A stretch of 64,000 nucleotides of DNA, from assembly GCF_900182705.1 (NCBI RefSeq), contig NZ_FXTP01000009.1, positions 1-64,000 on the forward strand, written 5' to 3'. The first letter of the stretch is position 1. Every line of letters starts with the position of its first letter. The notes below the pieces were generated by a model. The model was given only the letters and a program-made list of their open reading frames with translations. It did not search any database and was not told the DNA's origin. A program made the translations under genes and the position numbers. The stretch is from Gracilimonas mengyeensis (GTDB lineage: Bacteria > Bacteroidota > Rhodothermia > Balneolales > Balneolaceae). Positions 57,537 to 64,000 of the stretch are shown here, piece after piece.

Positions 57537-58493
57537 ATGAAATTAAATGCTTTCCAAAAAACCGCCATAGTAACCGTGGCGGCTACTTTATTTCTGATTT
57601 TAATTGGCGGACTGGTTCGTGCGGCCGGTGCCGGTTTAGGCTGCCCCGATTGGCCTAAATGTTTTGGTCTGTGGATACCGCCTACAAGCTTGGCTGATTT
57701 ACCCGCCGGGTTTTCTCCCGAGCAGTTTAACGTATACAAAACCTGGATTGAGTATGTAAACCGGTTGGTGGGGGTGGTTATTGGATTGCTGATTACAGCC
57801 ACTTTCGTGCTTTCTTTTAAGTACCGAAAAGATAAGCCAGCGGTTTTTTACAGCTCATTTGCTGCATTTGTTTTGGTTTTATTCCAGGGATGGCTGGGTG
57901 GCGTGGTTGTAAGAACCGGCCTCCACAGCGGTATGATTACCGCTCACATGCTGGTTGCCATGCTGATAGTGATGGTCTTGGTGTACGCCACTTTCAAAGC
58001 TACCAGCGGATTCTTTTCGATCAAGATTGAAGAAAGCTTTAGGAAAAAACTGCTTTGGTCGGTATGGATTCTGCTCACCGTTTCAATGATACAGCTGGTG
58101 CTGGGTACGCAGGTTCGGGAGGCCATTGACGTCATTAAAAATGCGGCAGAAATCCCCGCCCGAAGTGAGTGGCTCAATATGGTTGGTAATATCTTTGAGG
58201 TTCACCGCAGTTCGTCCTGGGTTGTGTTGATTGCCGGGGTTTATATGTTCTACCTGCTCCGCAAAAATGAAGCTGAGGGTATTTTGCTGTGGCTTGGGCA
58301 GGTTAATCTGTTGCTGATTATTTTCCAGATTGCAGTGGGTGTGGGATTACTTTATCTGGATATGGCCCGGATTCTCCAGGTACTACACCTGGTGGGAATG
58401 GCCTTTATGATTTGTGCTCAGTTCCTGATGATTATGGTGCTGAGGTCGGGGAATGAGGGGATTAAAGATTCAAGATTAAAAATGGAAGATTAA
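57537..58493 (+). CDS. ctaA: Heme A synthase (COX15/CtaA)
   Basis: A 318-aa inner-membrane enzyme that oxidises the C8 methyl of heme O. The N-terminus has the typical LFLILIGGLVRAAGAGLGCPDWPKCFG, and heme-ligand histidines fit GLHSGMITAHMLVAML, FEVHRSSSW and LQVLHLVGMAFM. Eight helices are expected. The last ten residues (IKDSRLKMED) are not a usual COX15 end; they come from the heptad-repeat DNA that begins at 58462. Divergent from ctaB. Confidence 0.95.
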   Translation: MKLNAFQKTAIVTVAATLFLILIGGLVRAAGAGLGCPDWPKCFGLWIPPTSLADLPAGFSPEQFNVYKTWIEYVNRLVGVVIGLLITATFVLSFKYRKDKPAVFYSSFAAFVLVLFQGWLGGVVVRTGLHSGMITAHMLVAMLIVMVLVYATFKATSGFFSIKIEESFRKKLLWSVWILLTVSMIQLVLGTQVREAIDVIKNAAEIPARSEWLNMVGNIFEVHRSSSWVVLIAGVYMFYLLRKNEAEGILLWLGQVNLLLIIFQIAVGVGLLYLDMARILQVLHLVGMAFMICAQFLMIMVLRSGNEGIKDSRLKMED

Positions 58494-58616
58494 TGTTGAA
58501 TGCTAAATGTTGAATTTTGAATTGTATAAAGTAGCTTTATTCATGACGTTGCCCCATTGAAGTTTAGAAAAAGACCAGAACAATCTTTAATCTTTAATTT
58601 TCAATCTTGAATTGAT
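58462..58616. repeat. Heptad-periodic inverted repeat across the ctaA/merR ends
   Basis: Nine consecutive 7-mers at 58462-58524 (TTAAAGA, TTCAAGA, TTAAAAA, TGGAAGA, TTAATGT, TGAATGC, TAAATGT, TGAATTT, TGAATTG) all have T at position 1 and A at position 4. Five complementary-type units (AATCTTT, AATCTTT, AATTTTC, AATCTTG, AATTGAT) lie at 58582-58616. ATTCAAGATT near 58467-58476 and its complement near 58602-58611 can pair, so the whole may also serve as a loose two-way terminator between the converging genes. Confidence 0.85.
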
Positions 58617-58617
58617 A

Positions 58618-58938
58618 CTAAATCCGTTCTAACAGATCCTTCAGAAATACCCGAACTTCTGTAAGATCTCGCTTGGCCTGGGGGCTTAACTGTGATTTTG
58701 TTTCTTCCTTATCCCCATTTAGAATTTCCTGTACGCCCTCGGCGCTGTATTTTTTCTCGTGCAACAACTCTTTAATCCTAAAAAGCAAAGACAGCTCCTG
58801 CTCTTTGTAAACCCGGTTCCCGGCACTGTTTTTTTTGGGACTTAGCTGGGTGTAGGTCTTTTCCCAGTTACGCAACACATGCGGTTCAAGCCCGGTTAGT
58901 TTGCTAACTTCTCCCATTGAGTAATACAATTTTTTCAT
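58618..58938 (-). CDS. MerR-family transcriptional regulator
   Basis: A 106-aa DNA-binding protein. The N-terminal winged helix has YYSMGEVSKLTGLEPHVLRNWE with the wing KKNSAGNRVYKEQEL. The remaining helices (LLFRIKELLHEKKYSAEGVQ) and a short coiled tail replace the effector domain, so it is the minimal MerR type common in Bacteroidetes. No metal Cys is present. Its target is not evident; it is divergent from the glycosyltransferase gene and could control it. Confidence 0.92.
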   Translation of the reverse strand: MKKLYYSMGEVSKLTGLEPHVLRNWEKTYTQLSPKKNSAGNRVYKEQELSLLFRIKELLHEKKYSAEGVQEILNGDKEETKSQLSPQAKRDLTEVRVFLKDLLERI

Positions 58939-59016
58939 AGCAGACAGAAAGTGTATTTTAGGTCGTTTTAGTGGCTTGAAAGTAAACCATTTCTGAACAT
59001 ATTAAAAGAAGCTATT

Positions 59017-59967
59017 GTGGACGTATCGAAATCAACCGACCAATTGGATATCAGTATTGTGGTACCGGTTTTTAATGAAGAAGAATCACTGCCCGAACTG
59101 GAGGCTGCCATCCGGGAGGCGTTAGCGGCAGATTTTAGTTATGAGGTAATTTTTGTAGATGATGGTTCCTCGGATACTTCCTGGCAGGTGATCAAAAATC
59201 TGGCTAATGAAAAAGCGGAAGTATCTGGTATCGGTTTTAGCCGTAATTACGGTAAAAGTGTGGCCCTGCAATCTGGTTTTGAAGCCGCAAAAGGCCGCTA
59301 TGTGGTTACCATGGATGCCGACTTACAGGATGATCCACAGGAAGTACCGGCTATGGTAGAGATGCTTGAGAATGGCTATGATTTGGTGAGCGGCTGGAAA
59401 AAAGAACGCCATGATCCCGTTTCTAAAACCATACCCTCCAAGTTTTTTAATTATGTGACCCGCAAAGTGGCCAGAATTGAACTCAATGATTTTAACTGTG
59501 GGTTGAAAGCGTATAAATCTGAAGTGGTCAAGAATATTTATTTGTATGGGGAACTGCACCGGTATATCCCCATGCTGGCCAAACGTGAAGGGTTTACCAG
59601 GATAGGGGAGAAAGTCGTGAAGCATCATCCCCGAAAGTATGGTAAAACAAAGTTCGGGTTATCCCGGTTTATGAACGGTTTTCTTGATTTGATAACCATC
59701 ACCTTTGTACAGCGGTATTTGCAAAAACCCATGCACTTTTTTGGGACAATTGGGGTGCTTTTATTGCTGGCAGGTGGCGGGATCAACTTTTACCTGGCCT
59801 TTATAAAATTTTTCTATGGAAAAGGAATCGGCGATCGTCCGTTACTGTTCTTAGGAATTCTGCTAATGGTGCTGGGCGTTCAGTTATTTTCAACCGGATT
59901 GATTGGTGAGCTTATCAACAAAAACCATGTAGAGAAACAGAAGCCAAGCGTTCGAGAGAGGGTCTAA
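59017..59967 (+). CDS. Family 2 glycosyltransferase, DPM1/GtrB-like, with C-terminal membrane helices
   Basis: A 316-aa enzyme starting at GTG 59017. The GT-A domain has ISIVVPVFNEEESLPELEA, the DDGS loop in FVDDGSSDTSWQ, the DxD-like MDADLQDDP and a product-site FNCGLKAYK. Two membrane helices follow near residues 238-255 and 274-296. This is the layout of polyprenyl-phosphate sugar transferases such as GtrB/ArnC. The sugar and acceptor are unknown. An 'EKQKPSVRERV' basic tail ends the protein. Confidence 0.92.
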   Translation: MDVSKSTDQLDISIVVPVFNEEESLPELEAAIREALAADFSYEVIFVDDGSSDTSWQVIKNLANEKAEVSGIGFSRNYGKSVALQSGFEAAKGRYVVTMDADLQDDPQEVPAMVEMLENGYDLVSGWKKERHDPVSKTIPSKFFNYVTRKVARIELNDFNCGLKAYKSEVVKNIYLYGELHRYIPMLAKREGFTRIGEKVVKHHPRKYGKTKFGLSRFMNGFLDLITITFVQRYLQKPMHFFGTIGVLLLLAGGGINFYLAFIKFFYGKGIGDRPLLFLGILLMVLGVQLFSTGLIGELINKNHVEKQKPSVRERV

Positions 59968-60049
59968 AACCGACTTATGTAGCGATAGGGCATTGAGCTT
60001 CGTAACGGTAAGTAACAGCTCTCAAACTCACCAATTACCTATTCTGATT

Positions 60050-60439
60050 ATGAAGAAAATCATTTTTGCTCTGCTCCCTATAGTTCTTTTTGCTAGTTGT
60101 GTTTTATCATTCTCTGATGAGGAAGTAAAAATCAGAATTGAGAATAATTCAGAGTTTGCTATGGACAGCGTCCTGGCGATTTATCCGGAAGATGAAATTT
60201 TATACGGTTTGATCCCTGCTGGTGAGGCTAGTTCCTATCAAACTGTTACCAAAGCCTATCGTTATGCCTATATCGAAACGAAAATCAATAGCGAATTAAG
60301 CGTACTTCAACCCATTGATTATATGGGGGAAAGTTTACTTAAATCCGGCAGATACACCTATGTGCTTAGCGTTCTGGAAGAAAATGGAGGTACAAGCGAA
60401 CCTCACTACAATTTGTCACTGGAGTTAGAGAAAGATTAA
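60050..60439 (+). CDS. Small lipoprotein of unknown function
   Basis: A 129-aa lipoprotein when started at ATG 60050, where the signal peptide begins (KKIIFALLPIVLFASC; Cys near 17). An upstream ATG at 59993 would only add an unlikely 19 residues. The mature part looks all-beta and has no recognised domain. It begins 82 bp after the glycosyltransferase and may share its transcript. The 239-bp gap after it (60440-60678) shows no gene. Confidence 0.75.
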   Translation: MKKIIFALLPIVLFASCVLSFSDEEVKIRIENNSEFAMDSVLAIYPEDEILYGLIPAGEASSYQTVTKAYRYAYIETKINSELSVLQPIDYMGESLLKSGRYTYVLSVLEENGGTSEPHYNLSLELEKD

Positions 60440-60678
60440 GCTCTTTAAGACAGAAGGGTATCTGGAAGAGAGCTATTTACCAGCGGTGAGATTTTGATTT
60501 TAAGTTTATTCTAATAACTTACTATCAGTTTCGGGGACGGAAAATATAGCGCGGGTACATGTGCAAGTCTATTTGTGGATACACATCAGCATGAAACTAT
60601 GAGAATTCCATGCCATGATTGCCCAGAATTCCTTCCTTAGATCATGGAGATTATCTGTAATCATAAATCAAGACTATT

Positions 60679-61644
60679 ATGGCCATTCGAAAAGTACTTT
60701 CCATTTCAGGCGGAGGCATTCGGGGTATTATTCCAACTATGGTGCTATCCGAAATTGAAGAAAAGACAGGAAAATCCACATCCAAATTATTTGATTTAAT
60801 TGCCGGAACATCAACGGGAGGAATCCTTGCGCTGGCACTAACTTGTCCTGACTCTGAAGGACAGCCCAGATATACCGCAGAGGAGCTTATTGGCTTATAC
60901 AGGCAAAAAGGGCCAGATATATTCAATCGGTCAAAGTGGTACAAGGTCAAGACGATGGGAAGCCTGTTTGATGCAAAATATCCAGCCGATGGTATCGAAG
61001 AAGTGCTGAAAACCTATTTTCGGGATAGTGCTGAAGACGCAATCATGTTGCGAGAGGCACTAACTCCACTGCTCATTACCAGTTATGATATTGAAATGCG
61101 GTCGCCCTGGTTCTTCAGAAGTGAAAAAGCTAAGCAAGATCCGGAATACGATTTTCCTATGGAAATTGCAGCGCGCGCTACCTCAGCGGCTCCCACCTAT
61201 TTTGACCCGGTTAAGGTGAAAAGCACAGATGGAATGGATTACTATTCGTTAGTGGATGGTGGCGTTTTTGCGAATAACCCTGCGATGTGTGCTTATGTGG
61301 AAGCGAAAAATCTGTTTCCCGAGGATGATATCTTGGTCGTGTCGCTGGGAACCGGTGAGCTTACCCGAAGAATTCCTCACGAAGAAGCCATCGAGTGGGG
61401 GTTGGCGCAGTGGGCAAAACCAGTGCTGGATGTTGTTTTTGATGGCATCACAGATACGACCAATTATCAGCTACAAAGCATTCTTCCGGAAGACCGCTTT
61501 TTTAAGTTCCAGATTCGATTAACTGAAGGAAATGATGATATGGATGATACCAGCAACACCAACTTGCGGGTACTGCAACTGCTGGCCAAGCAAATGATTC
61601 AAAAAGAACAAAGTAAGCTGCAAGAACTTGTCGACATGCTGTAG
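60679..61644 (+). CDS. Patatin-like phospholipase
   Basis: A 321-aa lipid acyl hydrolase with a Ser-Asp dyad. The oxyanion loop is SGGGIRGI (residues 10-17), nucleophile Ser45 lies in AGTSTGGIL and Asp193 in LVDGGVFANNP. It is close in shape to cytosolic patatins used as membrane-degrading effectors in CBASS (CapV type), but no cyclase or sensor gene is next to it and no signal peptide is seen. A plain lipid-turnover enzyme is the simplest reading. Confidence 0.93.
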   Translation: MAIRKVLSISGGGIRGIIPTMVLSEIEEKTGKSTSKLFDLIAGTSTGGILALALTCPDSEGQPRYTAEELIGLYRQKGPDIFNRSKWYKVKTMGSLFDAKYPADGIEEVLKTYFRDSAEDAIMLREALTPLLITSYDIEMRSPWFFRSEKAKQDPEYDFPMEIAARATSAAPTYFDPVKVKSTDGMDYYSLVDGGVFANNPAMCAYVEAKNLFPEDDILVVSLGTGELTRRIPHEEAIEWGLAQWAKPVLDVVFDGITDTTNYQLQSILPEDRFFKFQIRLTEGNDDMDDTSNTNLRVLQLLAKQMIQKEQSKLQELVDML

Positions 61645-61753
61645 CTATTTAAAGCTTAGTCATCAAGTAGCGCATCTTTTTTACCAAATGGTAAATGGAT
61701 CCTGATATCGGTTTTCTATTATTCAGCTGCGATATAGAACCAAATCAACTATC

Positions 61754-62782
61754 ATGGATACAAATAAAAAAGTACTGCTTACCGGGATCACCGGTTTTCT
61801 GGGATCTCACACGGCTATTAAACTTCTTGAAAAAGGATATAAAGTTATTGGCAGCCTCCGGAATATGGAGCGCGCTAATCATATCAAGAAAATAATAGGA
61901 GAACGGACTGATAGGGTAGACCGGCTTCAATTTGCCGAGGCCGACCTGTTGGATGACAAAGTTTGGAGAGGATTAGTGGAAGGCATTGACTTTGTACAAC
62001 ACATCGCTTCTCCTTTTCCCCGAAAGCTTCCGGATAATGAAGAAGAACTTATCAAGCCGGCACGGGGTGGCACGCTGAACATTCTCCAAGCAGCAGAAGC
62101 TCATAATGTAAAGCGTGTTGTGATTACATCATCAACAGGATCTATAGTTTATGGTAAACAAAAGGGCCATAGGAGTGGCACTTTTTCTGAGGAAGACTGG
62201 ACGAATGTACAGAACAAAAAAGATACAACCCCTTATTTCCGCAGTAAAACCATAGCAGAACAAGCCGCATGGGAGTTTATGGAAAAAGAAAGAAGAGACA
62301 TGGAATTAGCGGTGGTTTGTCCGGGAGCGATATTAGGTCCGGTTTTGGAAAAAGATTTTGGTACTTCGGCCAATATTGTCATCAAAATGCTGGACGGAAG
62401 TACACCTGTGCTACCTGATATTGGATTTGATATCGTTGATGTACGTTCTGTAGCAGATCTGTTAATCAGGGCCATGGAGCAACCGGAAGCGGCCGGTCAA
62501 CGCTTTATTGGTTCAGCAGGATACCTCAAATTTAAAGATGTTGCAGATATTCTAAGGGAAGCCTATCCTTCCAAAAAAATCCCCAGAAGGGTAGCACCGG
62601 ATTTTATGGTTCGTCTATTTTCTTATGTTGATGCCTCTCTAAAGCCGATATTGATAGATCTTGGGGTAGAACGAAAAGTTGACCACTCCAAAGCAAAAAG
62701 ATTATTGAACTGGACGCCCATCCCCAAAGAAGAGGCTGTGCGGGCTTGTGCAGAAAGTGTACTGAAATTAGAAATTGTTTAA
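61754..62782 (+). CDS. NAD(P)-dependent SDR, epimerase/dihydroflavonol-reductase type
   Basis: A 342-aa extended SDR. The nucleotide loop is LTGITGFLGSHTA, followed by DLLDDKVW and the HIASPFP segment. The catalytic Ser/Thr block is VVITSSTGSIVYG, and Tyr/Lys appear as YFRSKTIAEQA. The layout resembles dihydroflavonol-4-reductase-like and cinnamoyl-CoA-reductase-like oxidoreductases; the substrate is unknown. The Crp-like regulator gene begins 11 bp later, so the two are linked. Confidence 0.92.
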   Translation: MDTNKKVLLTGITGFLGSHTAIKLLEKGYKVIGSLRNMERANHIKKIIGERTDRVDRLQFAEADLLDDKVWRGLVEGIDFVQHIASPFPRKLPDNEEELIKPARGGTLNILQAAEAHNVKRVVITSSTGSIVYGKQKGHRSGTFSEEDWTNVQNKKDTTPYFRSKTIAEQAAWEFMEKERRDMELAVVCPGAILGPVLEKDFGTSANIVIKMLDGSTPVLPDIGFDIVDVRSVADLLIRAMEQPEAAGQRFIGSAGYLKFKDVADILREAYPSKKIPRRVAPDFMVRLFSYVDASLKPILIDLGVERKVDHSKAKRLLNWTPIPKEEAVRACAESVLKLEIV

Positions 62783-62793
62783 ATAAGCTAATC

Positions 62794-63363
62794 ATGGAAA
62801 GTTTAAAAAATGCCTTGACCTTCGGAGGTATATTATCTGAGAAGGAGGTAGAACATGTCGCTAGTTCATTTGAAGTAGAATGGCTGGATTCCGGGGACAA
62901 TTTTCTAAAGTTAGGTGGATATTCTAACCATATCGGCTTTGTGGATGAAGGCATACTAAGAGTATTTATAGTAGGCGGAGAAGCTGAAGAGACAACCAAG
63001 TATTTTGTACGTAAAGGGCAGTTTGCCCTGGATATTGAAAGTTTCTATGAAGATTCTCCCAGCCGGTCAGCTATTCAAGCAGTTGTAAAGAGCAAGATAC
63101 TGTCCATAAGTCGCAAAAAATGGAATCGTCTCTATGAGGAAATACCTAAGCTCTACATTCTCACCAAAAGTCTGACTGAAGCCGGATTGCTGAATAAAAT
63201 CAAGGACAATGAGTTTTTGGACTTTGGCTCAGCTAAGGATAAATACTTGGAGTTTATCAAAAGATACCCGGATTTAGCAGTTAAGGTGCCGCAAAAATAC
63301 ATCGCTTCGTATTTACAAATCACGCCACAGTCATTGAGTAGAATCAGGAAGGAGCTGCTATAG
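62794..63363 (+). CDS. Crp/Fnr-family transcriptional regulator
   Basis: A 189-aa protein started at ATG 62794. The cyclic-nucleotide-binding beta roll covers ~25-125 (GIGFVDEG-type turn in SNHIGFVDEGILRVF; FVRKGQFALDIESF). A short C-terminal HTH appears as VPQKYIASYLQITPQSLSRI. The roll lacks the usual Arg of the cAMP-binding loop, as is common in Bacteroidetes members, so the ligand is unclear. It likely controls the SDR gene just upstream. Confidence 0.9.
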   Translation: MESLKNALTFGGILSEKEVEHVASSFEVEWLDSGDNFLKLGGYSNHIGFVDEGILRVFIVGGEAEETTKYFVRKGQFALDIESFYEDSPSRSAIQAVVKSKILSISRKKWNRLYEEIPKLYILTKSLTEAGLLNKIKDNEFLDFGSAKDKYLEFIKRYPDLAVKVPQKYIASYLQITPQSLSRIRKELL

Positions 63364-63406
63364 TTTGAATACGGGAAGTTGATTTTGCAACCAATTTTGC
63401 AAGGCA

Positions 63407-64000
63407 CTACTTCTCATATTTTTTCATTATGATAGCTGCACAGTGCCCGCCAAATCCAAAGCTGTTGCTTAATGCAAGACGGATATCTTTTTGTTTTTTC
63501 TCCTTGAGAGTAAGGTCTATTGTCTTAGGAATTTGTTCATCAATCTCTTCCGTGTTGATGGTAGGAGGAATAATGTTTGATTCTAAAGCCAGGCAGGTGG
63601 CAATAGCTTCGACAGCACCTGCAGCTCCAAGCAGGTGTCCGGTCATGGACTTTGGAGCACTTATATGGACGCGATTTATATTTTCTTCCATGACCCTTTC
63701 AATGGCCCTGATTTCAGATAAATCTCCCGGACCTGTAGAGGTGGCGTGAGCATTGATATGATCGATATCAGAAGAAGATATGCCGGCTTCCTCAATCGCC
63801 TGGCTCATAGCTAGGTAAGCTCCCTCGCCGTTTGGATGAGTACCTACAATGTGGTGGGCGTCGGAGCTTTCGCCGCCTCCTACAATTTCAGCATAAATAT
63901 GGGCGTCTCTTCGTAAAGCACTTTCAAGACTTTCTATAACCAAAGCGCCAGCACCTTCGCCCACTACAAATCCGTCTCTGCTTTTATCAAAAGGCCTGGA
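63407..64000 (-). CDS. fabF: Beta-ketoacyl-ACP synthase II, C-terminal part (partial)
   Basis: The frame is open through the window end, so the N-terminal part and catalytic Cys are missing. The visible ~197 residues match KAS II: RPFDKSRDGFVVGEGAGAL, the His motif INAHATSTGPGD, Lys/His in SAPKSMTGHLLGAAGAVEA, and LSNSFGFGGHCAAI near the end. It condenses malonyl-ACP with acyl-ACP in fatty-acid elongation, or serves a related pathway. The C-terminus lies 44 bp from the convergent Crp-like gene. Confidence 0.94.
   Translation of the reverse strand, partial: SRPFDKSRDGFVVGEGAGALVIESLESALRRDAHIYAEIVGGGESSDAHHIVGTHPNGEGAYLAMSQAIEEAGISSSDIDHINAHATSTGPGDLSEIRAIERVMEENINRVHISAPKSMTGHLLGAAGAVEAIATCLALESNIIPPTINTEEIDEQIPKTIDLTLKEKKQKDIRLALSNSFGFGGHCAAIIMKKYEK

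Noticed and set aside
60679-61644. Patatin-like protein as a CBASS (CapV) effector
   Set aside because: No CD-NTase, sensor or ancillary gene lies next to it; a lone patatin is more likely ordinary lipid metabolism.

Overview
The window looks like a chromosomal segment of a Gram-negative, aerobic, heterotrophic member of the FCB group, most likely Balneolota/Rhodothermota (Balneola- or Gracilimonas-like). This placement is an inference. It rests on two large secreted proteins ending in NYPNPFNP-type (type IX secretion) sorting domains, a short Bacteroidetes-style primary sigma factor (284 aa), many Cys-lipoproteins, few Shine-Dalgarno sites and a moderate, AT-leaning base composition. No prophage, transposase gene, tRNA or CRISPR array was seen.

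Layout. 1-7.1 kb: the 3' end of a 5S rRNA and its terminator, ptsH-ptsI, a CBM48-like protein, birA, then a cassette of ring-cleaving dioxygenase, carboxylesterase and Kef-type antiporter that looks like quinone/electrophile defence. 7.2-12.6 kb: an LVIVD-repeat lipoprotein, an orphan ABC ATPase, a very acidic unknown protein and a propionyl-CoA carboxylase beta subunit. 12.7-21.6 kb (minus strand): a four-CHRD secreted protein, an RskA-like anti-sigma factor with its ECF sigma factor, a DUF255/YyaL protein with mgsA, and an SRPBCC-DUF5939-adenylate cyclase. 21.8-36.6 kb (plus strand): ndk, a frameshifted lamin-tail/T9SS gene, a tiny PID-CTERM-like protein, the primary sigma factor, a hybrid-propeller two-component pair, a Tyr/Arg-Ser-rich lipoprotein, a FadL-like barrel and an S9 peptidase. 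36.6-44.3 kb: membrane and housekeeping genes separated by REP-like hairpin pairs and a diverged inverted repeat.

44.4-50.4 kb is the most unusual region. It holds an anti-sigma-like membrane protein with TPRs, a TPR-CHAT (caspase-like) protease predicted to face the periplasm, two nearly identical tandem copies of a 59-aa acidic lipoprotein, and a divergent ECF sigma factor preceded by a duplicated upstream block. I propose a cell-envelope signalling module in which the CHAT protease, the sigma factor and the small lipoproteins work together. The parallel to known TPR-CHAT/sigma systems is an analogy only.

50.4-64 kb: a DUF6992 protein, pdeM plus a ligase-associated helicase, acs, divergent ctaB/ctaA (heme O/A synthesis, so an aa3-type oxidase is expected), a MerR regulator, a GT2 enzyme, a patatin-like lipase, an SDR enzyme with a Crp-like regulator, and the C-terminal part of a fabF-like synthase running off the end.

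Repeats. Three intergenic loci carry heptanucleotide-periodic DNA with different core words, one of which runs into the end of ctaA. Two others carry inverted pairs of REP-type hairpins.
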